IMG/VR virus record: IMGVR_UViG_3300035145_002419
Location: 1-64,000 of that record
From: a virus
Strand: one strand, 5' to 3'
DNA: 64,000 nucleotides
In this document: positions 52,688 through 61,016 of the stretch, piece by piece
How positions within the stretch are numbered: position 1 is the stretch's first letter
Layout of the letters: each line of letters begins with the position of its first letter
Program-made: the position numbers and the translations under genes
The notes under the pieces: generated by a model
Database searches by the model: none
Seen by the model: the letters and a program-made list of their open reading frames with translations, nothing else
Told to the model about the DNA's origin: nothing

Positions 52688-54349
52688 ATGGCAAATTTGT
52701 TTGGGTTCTCTATAGAGGACAACGAACCAGTATCGCCCACTACAGTGTCCCCCGTTCCTCCTTCAAACGAGGACGGGGTTGACCATTATTTAAGTAGTGG
52801 GTTTTTTGGTTCTTATGTTGATATTGAAGGTGTATATCGTACAGAATTTGACCTTATTAAAAGATATCGTGAGATGGCACTTCATCCAGAGTGTGATAGT
52901 GCAATTGAAGATATTGTAAATGAAGCTATTGTTTCCGATACTAATGATAGTCCTGTAGAAATTGAACTATCAAACTTGAATGCCAGCGATGGCATTAAGA
53001 AAAAAATTAGAGATGAGTTTAAATATATTCTAGAACTTTTAGATTTTGATCGTAAATCACACGAAATTTATAGAAATTGGTATATTGATGGAAGACTTTA
53101 TTATCATAAAGTAATTGATATGAAGAACCCTACTGAGGGTATTCAAGAATTGCGTTATATTGATGCAATGAAAATGCGTTATGTTCGTAAGCAGAAGAAG
53201 AGTAAAGAAGACATCTACCGCTTAGGGAATGTAGCAAAAGATAATCCAATGGAATACGAGTTTCCACAACTCGAAGAGTATTTCATTTACAATCCAAAAA
53301 CTTCTTATCCAACAACAAACCCAGCGACAATGGGTGGTCATGGTGGAATTAAGATGACCAAAGATGCAATCACATATTGTACTTCTGGTCTTGTAGATAG
53401 AAATAAAGGATCAACTCTTTCATACCTTCATAAGGCAATTAAATCTCTCAATCAACTTAGAATGATTGAAGATTCTCTGGTAATTTATAGACTTTCAAGA
53501 GCACCAGAACGTCGTATTTTCTATATTGATGTTGGCAATCTTCCTAAAGTAAAAGCAGAGCAATATTTACGTGACGTAATGATGCGTTATAGAAATAAAC
53601 TTGTATATGATGCAAACACAGGAGAAATTCGTGATGACAAAAAGTATATGTCTATGCTTGAAGACTTCTGGTTGCCTAGAAGGGAAGGAGGTCGTGGAAC
53701 TGAAATTTCTACTCTTCCTGGAGGTCAAAACCTCGGAGAGATTACAGATATTGAATACTTTAAGAAAAAACTTTACCGGTCCCTTAATGTTCCGTCGAGT
53801 CGTATGGACGGGGAAGGAGGATTCAATCTGGGTAGATCCTCTGAGATTCTTAGAGATGAAGTAAAGTTCAGCAAATTTGTTGCACGTTTGAGAAAGCGTT
53901 TCTCATATATGTTTAATGATATGTTGAAAACGCAGTTAATTCTTAAAAATATTATTACTCCAGAAGACTGGAATAGTATGGAAGAGCATATTCAGTATGA
54001 CTTCCTTTATGATAATCACTTTGCAGAATTAAAAGATACTGAATTATTAACGGAAAGATTGACAATGGTTCAAACTGCAGAACCATATGTTGGAAAGTAT
54101 TTCTCACAAGATTACTTGAGAAGAAATATTCTACGTCAAACTGACCAAGAAATTATTGAACAAGATAAACTTATTAAGAAAGAAATTGATAGTGGAATCA
54201 TTCCAGATCCAGCAACTATTGATCCTGAAACTGGAATGCCTTTCCAAGATCCATCTATGGATTTAGGTAAACCAGTAATGGAACCTGAAGTAGATGGTTC
54301 TTCGACCGAAGCACCTGAGATAAAAATACCTAAGGGTGGAGAAATTTAA
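52688..54349 (+). CDS. 20: Portal protein gp20, 553 aa
   Basis: The dodecameric vertex through which DNA is packaged. Conserved gp20 blocks are visible: RYREMALHPECDSAIEDIVNEAIVSD, YRNWYIDGRLYYHKVIDMKNPTEGIQELRYIDAMKMRYVRK, SAL-type helix KAIKSLNQLRMIEDSLVIYRLSRAPERRIFYIDVGNLPKVKAEQYLRDVM and SLNVPSSRM near 364. Length matches T4 gp20 (524). It is followed by the prohead core and protease genes. Confidence 0.96.
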   Translation: MANLFGFSIEDNEPVSPTTVSPVPPSNEDGVDHYLSSGFFGSYVDIEGVYRTEFDLIKRYREMALHPECDSAIEDIVNEAIVSDTNDSPVEIELSNLNASDGIKKKIRDEFKYILELLDFDRKSHEIYRNWYIDGRLYYHKVIDMKNPTEGIQELRYIDAMKMRYVRKQKKSKEDIYRLGNVAKDNPMEYEFPQLEEYFIYNPKTSYPTTNPATMGGHGGIKMTKDAITYCTSGLVDRNKGSTLSYLHKAIKSLNQLRMIEDSLVIYRLSRAPERRIFYIDVGNLPKVKAEQYLRDVMMRYRNKLVYDANTGEIRDDKKYMSMLEDFWLPRREGGRGTEISTLPGGQNLGEITDIEYFKKKLYRSLNVPSSRMDGEGGFNLGRSSEILRDEVKFSKFVARLRKRFSYMFNDMLKTQLILKNIITPEDWNSMEEHIQYDFLYDNHFAELKDTELLTERLTMVQTAEPYVGKYFSQDYLRRNILRQTDQEIIEQDKLIKKEIDSGIIPDPATIDPETGMPFQDPSMDLGKPVMEPEVDGSSTEAPEIKIPKGGEI

Positions 54350-54355
54350 TAAATA
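54348..54355 (+). promoter_or_regulatory. T4-type late promoter (AATAAATA) at the gp20 stop
   Basis: Overlaps the TAA of gp20 and lies 27 nt before the ATG of the gp67-like gene. Confidence 0.55.
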
Positions 54356-54382
54356 GTATTACTGTTTACCTTTCAACATAAA

Positions 54383-54550
54383 ATGGATGAAGTTTTGGAT
54401 ATGATTATTGCTGATGAGTCTCCCTCACAGATTAGCGATAAAATTAAGGATATTCTTTATGCAAAATCTGCCGATAAGATTAATGATCACAAACCGGTAG
54501 TAGCAAATTCTATGTTTGATACCGCTGTAGGTACTGAAGAAGAAGGCTAA
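54383..54550 (+). CDS. 67: Prohead core protein gp67-like, 55 aa
   Basis: Too short for routine gene finders but clear: ATG 54383, TAA 54548. Sequence: helix DEVLDMIIADESPSQISDKIKDILYAKSADKI, then KPVVANSMFDTAV and an acidic end (GTEEEG). T4 gp67 (80 aa) has the same layout of short helix, kinase-like IDLIKEEK segment and acidic tail, and the same place between gp20 and gp21. The acidic tail is much shorter here. The name is given on pattern plus position. Confidence 0.6.
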   Translation: MDEVLDMIIADESPSQISDKIKDILYAKSADKINDHKPVVANSMFDTAVGTEEEG

Positions 54551-54551
54551 T

Positions 54552-54559
54552 TATAAATA
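54552..54559 (+). promoter_or_regulatory. Perfect T4 late promoter octamer (TATAAATA)
   Basis: Exact match to the T4 late -10 sequence, 22 nt before the ATG at 54582. Confidence 0.75.
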
Positions 54560-54581
54560 AAATATACTAACACGTAGAATA

Positions 54582-54851
54582 ATGGCAAGAACATTACTAG
54601 TCGGTGCAGAAATTGCTTGTCCTACTACAGCTGGTGCAGCTACTAGTTTTAGTGAGGCAACTGTGGTTCGTTTAGTGAACACTCATACAAGTGCTCACCT
54701 TGTAACTGTACTTGAAACACAAAGTGGCACTGGTGTAGGATCAATGACTATTCCACCAAATGGTGTTGAATATCTTGAGAAAAAACCATCTCATGTTGTA
54801 TTTGCTGCAAATGCAGGTGTGAAAGGAGCACAAGTAGGATTCACCGGGTAA
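54582..54851 (+). CDS. Small late protein of the head cluster, 89 aa
   Basis: A beta-rich protein (TVVRLVNTHTSAHLVTVLETQSGTG, then MTIPPNGVEYLEKKPSHVVFAANAGVKGAQVGFTG) behind a perfect late promoter, between the gp67-like and gp21 genes. It does not resemble T4 gp68. The Ig-like alternation would suit a capsid decoration or head accessory protein, but this is inference. Confidence 0.65.
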   Translation: MARTLLVGAEIACPTTAGAATSFSEATVVRLVNTHTSAHLVTVLETQSGTGVGSMTIPPNGVEYLEKKPSHVVFAANAGVKGAQVGFTG

Positions 54852-54855
54852 TCAA

Positions 54856-55512
54856 ATGAAACTAATCAGAGAAGAAATCGAATCAGTAAAAGTTATTACT
54901 GAAGCAACCAAATCTGGAGGCAAAAACCTCTTCATCGAAGGTGTTTTCTTGCAAGGAAATATCTGCAACAGAAATGGTCGTATGTATCCAATGGAAACGC
55001 TTCGTCGTGAAGTTGGAAGATATAACGAAAATCATGTTGCAACTGGAAGAGCACTTGGGGAACTGGGTCATCCTGATGGTCCTACTGTCAATCTTGACAG
55101 AGTTTCGCATAAGATTGTCTCTTTAAAAGAATCTGGTTCCAACTTTATTGGAAAAGCAAAGATTCTTGAATCTACCCCAATGGGTAAAATTGCATCATCT
55201 TTATTAAGTGAAGGTGTCAAACTTGGTGTTTCTTCTCGAGGTATTGGTTCATTGAAACCAACCAAAGAAGGTTTCAATGTTGTTGGTGAAGATTTTATGC
55301 TTGCTACAGCAGCAGATATTGTTGCTGATCCATCTGCTCCCGATGCTTTTGTTGAGGGAATCATGGAAGGAAAAGAATGGATCTGGGAAGGAAACATTCT
55401 TCGTGAAAAGAAAGCAGAGGAGATCAAGAATGCTATTGATGTTCTTGCTGGACGTAAAGAACTTGAGGAACATAAGTTAAACTTGTTTAACGACTTCCTT
55501 AATTCACTATAA
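54856..55512 (+). CDS. 21: Prohead protease gp21, 218 aa
   Basis: Serine protease of the herpesvirus assemblin-like fold that cleaves scaffold, capsid and internal proteins at I/L-x-E sites. Family blocks: LFIEGVFLQGNICNRNGRMYPMETLRREV, GELGHPDGPTVNLDRVSHKI (candidate catalytic His72 or His85) and GVKLGVSSRGIGSL (candidate Ser126 or Ser127), then DFMLATAADIVADPSAPDAFVEGIME. Size equals T4 gp21 (212). It starts 4 nt after the preceding gene. Confidence 0.94.
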   Translation: MKLIREEIESVKVITEATKSGGKNLFIEGVFLQGNICNRNGRMYPMETLRREVGRYNENHVATGRALGELGHPDGPTVNLDRVSHKIVSLKESGSNFIGKAKILESTPMGKIASSLLSEGVKLGVSSRGIGSLKPTKEGFNVVGEDFMLATAADIVADPSAPDAFVEGIMEGKEWIWEGNILREKKAEEIKNAIDVLAGRKELEEHKLNLFNDFLNSL

Positions 55513-55532
55513 ATTATTGTAATTTCTTAATT

Positions 55533-55540
55533 TATAAATA
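55533..55540 (+). promoter_or_regulatory. Perfect T4 late promoter octamer (TATAAATA) for gp22
   Basis: Exact match, 36 nt before the gp22 ATG, in the gap after gp21. Confidence 0.75.
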
Positions 55541-55576
55541 AATATAGTTTTAATAAACGGAAAACGGAGAGTTCAA

Positions 55577-56731
55577 ATGTCTCGTGGCAACGATTTACAA
55601 GAAATGGAAGTAGGCACTGCTCAATCCAAAACTGCAGTTAACTCTGGTGCGAAAGCAGCAGATCCTATGCCTAGCGGTCCTAACGGAGCATCTACACCTG
55701 GTCAAGGTTCTGTAGAAGACCTCGGTGGTCCTACCCCCGAAAACTACAAACCTGATGACGATTCTGCAAAACTTAAGACTGATGGTCTTAAGACTGTAAA
55801 AGATATCGTCAACAAGGGAGCGAAACCTGCAGATCCTATGCCTAAGATGGCAAAGGAAGAGGAAGAGTTAGATTCCGAAGAAGTAATTGCAGAGGACGAA
55901 ACTACTGAAGAGGAAGTAGTAGCAGAAGCAGAAACCACCGAAGAAGAAGTGGTTGCTGAAGAAGAAACTACCGAAGAAGAAGTAGTTGCAGAGGCACCCG
56001 AATTCACTGAGATTGATGTCGAAGAAGATGTCAAAGCACTCCTCGGTGAAGAAGAACTTTCCGAAGAGTTCAAAGAAAAGGCAAAGACCATCTTTGAAGC
56101 AGCACTTAAGTCTAAAGTTGCTGATCTCAAAGAAGCACTTGAAGCAAGATATGAATCTGCACTTGCAGAAGAAGTATCTACAATCAAGTCCGCTTTAACT
56201 GAGCGTGTTGATTCATACCTCGAATATGTTTCTGAGGAATGGATCAGCGAAAACAAACTCGCTGTTGAAGCGGGTCTTAAGACTGAAATGACCGAATCGT
56301 TCCTTTCTGGAATGAAGGGTCTTTTTGAAGAACATTATGTACAAATCCCTGAAGACAAATATGATGTGCTTGAGAGCATGGTAGAAAAACTTGATGATAT
56401 GGAGACTAAACTCAACGAGCAAATTGAGAAGAATGTTTCCCTTAACAAGCGTCTCTCTGAGTCGGTTGCTGATGGAATCCTTGATGAAGTTTCTGAAGGA
56501 CTTGCGTCCACCCAGAAAGATAAGCTCGCTTCACTTTCCGAAAGTGTAGAGTTTGAAAGCGAAGAACAATATCGTGAAAAGTTGGAGACTCTGAAGGAAG
56601 CATATTTCACTAAGAAAGCATCTTCAACTGCTAAGACTGAAACCCTTTCTGAGGGTGTAAGCAATGGTCATGAGTCTTACTCACCTTCCATGGCTGCATA
56701 CCTGAGAACCATGGGTTCAATTAGCAAATAA
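55577..56731 (+). CDS. 22: Prohead scaffold protein gp22, 384 aa
   Basis: The major scaffolding core around which gp23 assembles, later digested by gp21. It is long, acidic and nearly all helical, as expected for gp22, but larger than T4 gp22 (269). The N-terminal third is a disordered Pro/Glu/Thr region with two DPMP units (AADPMPSG, PADPMPKM) and three TTEEEVVAE repeats. The C-terminal SNGHESYSPSMAAYLRTMGSISK block (amphipathic, SYSPSMAAYLRTM) is the conserved gp22 end that contacts the capsid. Confidence 0.9.
   Translation: MSRGNDLQEMEVGTAQSKTAVNSGAKAADPMPSGPNGASTPGQGSVEDLGGPTPENYKPDDDSAKLKTDGLKTVKDIVNKGAKPADPMPKMAKEEEELDSEEVIAEDETTEEEVVAEAETTEEEVVAEEETTEEEVVAEAPEFTEIDVEEDVKALLGEEELSEEFKEKAKTIFEAALKSKVADLKEALEARYESALAEEVSTIKSALTERVDSYLEYVSEEWISENKLAVEAGLKTEMTESFLSGMKGLFEEHYVQIPEDKYDVLESMVEKLDDMETKLNEQIEKNVSLNKRLSESVADGILDEVSEGLASTQKDKLASLSESVEFESEEQYREKLETLKEAYFTKKASSTAKTETLSEGVSNGHESYSPSMAAYLRTMGSISK
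55901..55999 (+). repeat. Three tandem 33-nt repeats in gp22
   Basis: Three consecutive copies encode TTEEEVVAE plus two residues (residues 109-141). The codons differ between copies while the peptide is kept, so the repeats are not very recent and appear to be held by selection on the protein. Confidence 0.8.
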
Positions 56732-56786
56732 TTGAATTTAATATAATTCAAACCACAAACCGTACACTAAATTAGGTAAAAAGCAA

Positions 56787-58223
56787 ATGTTCCAATCCGA
56801 ACAGTTGCAGGAAAAGTGGGCACCTCTCCTCAATCATGAGGGTTGCGAGTCAATTAAAGATTCCCATCGTAGAGCTGTAACCGCTGTCCTGCTCGAAAAC
56901 CAAGAAAAATTCCTTCGTGAGCAAGCTGCATTTGAAGGCGGCAATGTTCAATCCCTGATGGAGGCACCAACCAACTCTGGTAACGCTGCTGGCGCACAAG
57001 GCGCTTTCGGTGGTGGTTCGCCTGAAGGTGGTCCTACCGCAGGTTTCGATCCAGTTCTGATCTCCTTGATCAGACGCTCCATGCCTAACCTGGTCGCTTA
57101 TGACCTCGCTGGCGTTCAGCCAATGTCTGGTCCTACCGGACTGATCTTCGCAATGCGCTCCCGCTACACCAATCAGAGCGGAACCGAGGCATTCTTCGAC
57201 GAAGCAGACACCGCATTCTCTGCACAGAACAAGGGAATGGGTGCAGGTATCGATCAAGACTTCGCTGATAACGTTGCTGGTATTGGTACTACTACTCAGG
57301 CAGGTTCTAACCCAGCACTCCTGAACCCTGTTGGTACTGCTACATCCACAGCATATAACGTTGCTGGTGGTATGCCTACTGGCGATGCTGAAGCACTTGA
57401 TGGAACCGGTGCAAGTGCATTCAACCAGATGGCATTCTCGATTGAGAAGGTCACTGTAACCGCTAAGTCCAGAGCACTGAAGGCAGAATACAGCCTTGAG
57501 CTTGCACAGGATCTGAAGGCGATTCATGGTCTGAATGCAGAAGCTGAGTTGGCAAACATTCTGTCAACTGAGATTCTTGCTGAAATCAACCGTGAAGTCA
57601 TCAGAACCATCTATAAGGTTGCTGAGCAAGGTGCTGTACAAAACACCGCTACCGCTGGTGTATTCGACCTCGACGTTGATTCCAACGGTCGCTGGTCTGT
57701 TGAGAAGTTCAAGGGTCTTCTGTTCCAAATCGAGCGCGATGCAAACGCAATCGCACAAAGAACTCGTCGCGGAAAGGGCAACATCATCCTCTGTTCTGCA
57801 GACGTTGCATCCGCCCTCACCATGGCAGGCGTTCTCGATTACACCCCTGCACTCAACGCCAACCTTAACGTTGATGACACTGGTAACACCTTCGCTGGTG
57901 TTCTGCAAGGTAAGTATCGTGTATACATCGATCCTTATTCTGCTAACCTCACTTCCGCAAACGGAACCCCAGGCAACCAGTACTATGTCGTCGGTTACAA
58001 GGGTACTTCCCCTTACGACGCTGGTCTGTTCTACTGCCCATATGTTCCCCTCCAGATGGTTCGTGCCGTTGGAGAGAACTCCTTCCAGCCCAAGATTGGC
58101 TTCAAGACCCGCTATGGTCTGGTTGCCAACCCATTCGCAGAAGGAACCGACGCAGGTCTGGGTCGTCTCAAGGTCAATGCAAACCGCTACTATCGTCGCG
58201 TTGCAGTCAAGAACCTCATGTGA
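56787..58223 (+). CDS. 23: Major capsid protein gp23, 478 aa
   Basis: HK97-fold capsid subunit. The N-terminal delta domain (FQSEQLQEKWAPLLNHEGCESIKDSHRRAVTAVLLENQEKFLRE) ends in a predicted gp21 cleavage site, Leu57-Met-Glu59 before Ala60, matching the T4 processing position. The core starts GFDPVLISLIRRSMPNLVAYDLAGVQPMSGPTGLIFAMRSRY; the C-terminal VGYKGTSPYDAGLFYCPYVPLQMVRAV and GLVANPF blocks are strongly conserved. The gene is noticeably GC-richer than its neighbours, as usual for highly expressed capsid genes. No clear late octamer lies just upstream. Confidence 0.97.
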   Translation: MFQSEQLQEKWAPLLNHEGCESIKDSHRRAVTAVLLENQEKFLREQAAFEGGNVQSLMEAPTNSGNAAGAQGAFGGGSPEGGPTAGFDPVLISLIRRSMPNLVAYDLAGVQPMSGPTGLIFAMRSRYTNQSGTEAFFDEADTAFSAQNKGMGAGIDQDFADNVAGIGTTTQAGSNPALLNPVGTATSTAYNVAGGMPTGDAEALDGTGASAFNQMAFSIEKVTVTAKSRALKAEYSLELAQDLKAIHGLNAEAELANILSTEILAEINREVIRTIYKVAEQGAVQNTATAGVFDLDVDSNGRWSVEKFKGLLFQIERDANAIAQRTRRGKGNIILCSADVASALTMAGVLDYTPALNANLNVDDTGNTFAGVLQGKYRVYIDPYSANLTSANGTPGNQYYVVGYKGTSPYDAGLFYCPYVPLQMVRAVGENSFQPKIGFKTRYGLVANPFAEGTDAGLGRLKVNANRYYRRVAVKNLM

Positions 58224-58243
58224 TCCAAGTTTCACATGTCATC

Positions 58244-58268
58244 AAGGACCCTTCGGGGTCCTTTTTTT
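58244..58268 (+). terminator. Strong TTCG-loop terminator after gp23
   Basis: AAGGACCC (58244-58251), TTCG tetraloop, GGGTCCTT (58256-58263) and a T run. An 8-bp stem with the stable UUCG loop typical of T4 terminators. It ends the head operon. Confidence 0.95.
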
Positions 58269-58277
58269 ATGCCTACA

Positions 58278-58285
58278 GATAAATA
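58278..58285 (+). promoter_or_regulatory. T4-type late promoter (GATAAATA)
   Basis: Octamer between the gp23 terminator and the gp3-like gene, 15 nt before its ATG. Confidence 0.6.
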
Positions 58286-58300
58286 GTCAAAAAGAATAAA

Positions 58301-58861
58301 ATGACATCATCTTATCTTTCAAGACAGATAGAGAATAGAAATTTTTTATCGCCAACTGGATTTAAATTTATTTTAAATCGAGCACCCAAAGTTGCATTCT
58401 TCAGTAATTCTGCTAATATTCCATCGTTGGAATTAGGTTCTGCAGTACAAACAACTTATTTGAAAGACCTTGATATTCCTGGTGACAAAATTGTCTTTGA
58501 GGATTTCAGTCTGAGATTCTTAGTTGATGAAGACTTGAAAAACTATATGGAGATTCAAAACTGGATACGTGGTCTTGGATTTCCTGAATCTTTAAATGAA
58601 ATAAGAGAACTTCAAAAAGGAACTCCAAACATTGAGACATCTTCTTCAGGTGGAATGGATATCTATTCAGATGGAACTTTGACAGTTCTTGGTAGTAGTA
58701 TGAGACCTAACTTCTTAGTTAAGTTTAGTGATCTTTATCCATATAGTCTGTCAACATTAAACTTTGATGCCACAGAAACTGATGTGGATTACTTTACAGC
58801 AGACGTTTCTTTCAAGTATACTGTCTATAATATAACTGATTTAAATGGCGATCCTTTATGA
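58301..58861 (+). CDS. 3: Tail completion protein gp3, 186 aa
   Basis: Caps the tail tube and fixes its length. The size equals T4 gp3 (176) and the place after gp23 and before uvsY is standard in marine T4-like phages. The sequence (LSPTGFKFILNRAPKVAFFSNSANIPSLELGSAVQTTYLKDLDIPGDKIVFEDFSLRFLVDEDLKNY) is tube-protein-like, related in style to gp19. The name depends partly on context. The TGA overlaps the uvsY ATG. Confidence 0.65.
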   Translation: MTSSYLSRQIENRNFLSPTGFKFILNRAPKVAFFSNSANIPSLELGSAVQTTYLKDLDIPGDKIVFEDFSLRFLVDEDLKNYMEIQNWIRGLGFPESLNEIRELQKGTPNIETSSSGGMDIYSDGTLTVLGSSMRPNFLVKFSDLYPYSLSTLNFDATETDVDYFTADVSFKYTVYNITDLNGDPL

Positions 58862-59292
58862 TTGATCTTGATAAACTTCAAGGAATGTGGGAAAAGGATT
58901 CTAAAATTGATATGGATAATCTTCATACAGAATCAACAAATATTCCCACACTTCATGCAAAGTATTTTGAACTATATAATACAGTGTTTCTTCTTAGAAA
59001 AAAAGCAGAACAACAAAGAAAAAACATTAGACATGAACGGTATGAATATTTCAGTGGAAAAGCAGATCCTGATGTATACATAGAAAATCCGTTTCCAAAA
59101 AAGATTAGAGATAAAGATACTATGCAGAAGTATCTTGACGCTGATGAAAAATTATCTTCAGTATGCTTGAAAATTGACTATTATGATACAATGCTAGTTT
59201 ATATTGAGAGTATACTTAAACAGATAACTAATAGAACTTATCAAATCAAAAACGCAATAGAATTCATGAGATTTAACGCGGGGTTAGGATGA
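58858..59292 (+). CDS. uvsY: Recombination mediator UvsY, 144 aa
   Basis: Loads the UvsX recombinase onto gp32-coated single-stranded DNA. LDKLQGMWEKDSKIDMDNLHTESTNIPTLHAKYFELYNTVFLLRKKAEQQRKNIRHERYEYFSGK is the typical UvsY start; length matches T4 UvsY (137). It begins with an ATGA overlap on gp3. Functions with UvsW (next) and gp46/47 in recombination-dependent replication. Confidence 0.92.
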   Translation: MIDLDKLQGMWEKDSKIDMDNLHTESTNIPTLHAKYFELYNTVFLLRKKAEQQRKNIRHERYEYFSGKADPDVYIENPFPKKIRDKDTMQKYLDADEKLSSVCLKIDYYDTMLVYIESILKQITNRTYQIKNAIEFMRFNAGLG

Positions 59293-59510
59293 TGTCGGAC
59301 GATTGGATTTATGAAAGTGAAGATTTTGATCCGGATGAAACTTACATAGAGTTGCAGTTTGGTTCTGAGGACTTACATCTTCTCTACAAATCCGTTTGCG
59401 TACACTTAGATAAATGGCCAGGTGGAGATCCTGATGAGCAAGAAAGACTTCAATACTTAAAGAATTTTTTATACAGAATAGTTCTTGAATATAAGTATAA
59501 TATGAAATAA
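59292..59510 (+). CDS. Small acidic protein between uvsY and uvsW, 72 aa
   Basis: Two adjacent ATGs (59289, 59292) are possible; 59292 is used because TAGGA lies just upstream. The product is acidic (DDWIYESEDFDPDETYIELQF) with a helical C-terminus (LQYLKNFLYRIVLEYKYN). Position suggests a recombination accessory; nothing recognised. Confidence 0.6.
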   Translation: MSDDWIYESEDFDPDETYIELQFGSEDLHLLYKSVCVHLDKWPGGDPDEQERLQYLKNFLYRIVLEYKYNMK

Positions 59511-59516
59511 TAAATA
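59509..59516 (+). promoter_or_regulatory. T4-type late promoter (AATAAATA) for uvsW
   Basis: Overlaps the upstream stop and lies 15 nt before the uvsW ATG. T4 uvsW is also a late gene, which fits. Confidence 0.6.
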
Positions 59517-59531
59517 TCTTCAGATGTATGG

Positions 59532-61016
59532 ATGCATGTGATTGATACAACAGCAAATCTTGTTATATCCAAATCAAACGAAGTATTTTTAAAAATTAAC
59601 ACAGAACCACATATTGAATACGAACTTAGAGACCATTTTAAGTTTGAAGTTCCTAATGCAAAGTTTATGCCACAATATCGTGGTAGAAATTGGAACGGAG
59701 AAATTCATCTATACGATATGCGTTCTAAGCAGATCTATGTTGGTTTATTAGATAAGATTGTGAATTTCTGTAAGCAGTATGGTTACACTTACAGATTTCA
59801 AGATAATAAATTTTATGGCACTCCATATGAAGAGAATGACAATATCTCAATGGAAGGTGTCAAAGATTATATGCATTCCATTTGTGCCCATACTCCCAGG
59901 AAATACCAGATTGAGGGAGTATATGGTGCCCTAAAGCATAATAGAAAGTTATTGATAAGCCCCACTGCATCTGGCAAATCACTGATGATTTATTCTCTAG
60001 TAAGATACTATGTTGATAAAGGTGAAAAAATTCTTCTAGTTGTTCCGACGACATCTCTTGTAGAACAGATGTATAAGGATTTTCTTGATTATGGTTGGAA
60101 TGCTGACTCATATTGCCATCGTATATATTCTGGTAAAGAAAAAAGTAATGATGCCCCTGTAACCATCACCACTTGGCAGTCTGTATATAAACTTGATCGT
60201 TCTTTCTTTGAAGACTATGGTGTAATTATAGGCGATGAAGCACATTTATTCAAGTCTAAGTCTTTGATTCAGATTATGACAAAGCTTCATCATGCAAAGT
60301 ATAGATTTGGTTTCACAGGAACTTTAGACGGCACACAGACGCATAAATGGGTCTTAGAAGGATTGTTTGGACCTTCATATAAAGTCACTAGAACTGAAGA
60401 ATTAATGAGGCAAGGACATCTATCACAGTTAGATATCCAGTGTCTTGTACTTAAACATCCGCCTCAGAAGTTTGAAGTGTATGAAGATGAAATTCAATAT
60501 CTAATTGGACATGAACAAAGAAATAAATTTATTACCAATCTAACTTTGGATCTGAAAGGAAATACTCTTGTGCTATTCAGTAGAGTAGAAGCACATGGTG
60601 CCATACTTTTCGATCAAATAAATACTAATAAGAGTGAAGGTAGAAAAGTATTTTTTGTTCACGGTGGTATTGACGCTGAAGAACGGGAATTGGTAAGGGA
60701 AATAACAGAAAGAGAAAACAACGCAATTATCGTTGCCTCTTATGGAACTTTTTCTACAGGCATTAATATTAAAAAACTCCATAATGTTATCTTTGCATCT
60801 CCAAGCAAATCAAGAATCAGAAATTTACAATCAATTGGTAGAGTACTTAGAAAAGGAAAAGATAAGACTAAAGCAGTCCTCTACGACATCTCTGATGATT
60901 GTTCTACTAAATCAAGACGAAACTATACTTTGAATCATTTTATAGAGCGTATTAAAATCTACAATGAAGAAAAGTTTAATTATGAAATAATCACCATACA
61001 ACTAAAGGAAAAATGA
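59532..61016 (+). CDS. uvsW: RNA-DNA and DNA-DNA helicase UvsW, 494 aa
   Basis: SF2 helicase that unwinds R-loops and branched DNA, switching replication from origin to recombination mode. The N-terminal domain (residues 1-110) ends in RGRNWNGEIHLYD style binding face; Walker A SPTASGKS with Lys149, DEAH at 235-238, FTGTLDGT motif III, and C-terminal FSTGINIKKLHNVIFASPSKSRIRNLQSIGRVLRKG motifs V and VI. The length equals T4 UvsW (503). Its stop overlaps the next ATG. Confidence 0.94.
   Translation: MHVIDTTANLVISKSNEVFLKINTEPHIEYELRDHFKFEVPNAKFMPQYRGRNWNGEIHLYDMRSKQIYVGLLDKIVNFCKQYGYTYRFQDNKFYGTPYEENDNISMEGVKDYMHSICAHTPRKYQIEGVYGALKHNRKLLISPTASGKSLMIYSLVRYYVDKGEKILLVVPTTSLVEQMYKDFLDYGWNADSYCHRIYSGKEKSNDAPVTITTWQSVYKLDRSFFEDYGVIIGDEAHLFKSKSLIQIMTKLHHAKYRFGFTGTLDGTQTHKWVLEGLFGPSYKVTRTEELMRQGHLSQLDIQCLVLKHPPQKFEVYEDEIQYLIGHEQRNKFITNLTLDLKGNTLVLFSRVEAHGAILFDQINTNKSEGRKVFFVHGGIDAEERELVREITERENNAIIVASYGTFSTGINIKKLHNVIFASPSKSRIRNLQSIGRVLRKGKDKTKAVLYDISDDCSTKSRRNYTLNHFIERIKIYNEEKFNYEIITIQLKEK

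Noticed and set aside
56850-58235. Two minus-strand open frames of over 220 aa opposite gp23
   Set aside because: Antisense shadows of gp23 with odd Cys/Ser-rich composition and no promoter or ribosome site; every supported gene in the window is on the plus strand.
57535-58299. 254-aa open frame on the plus strand inside gp23
   Set aside because: It lies out of frame within the strongly conserved capsid gene; the product is an unnatural Ser/Thr/Pro/Arg-rich string. An artefact of the GC-richer capsid codons.
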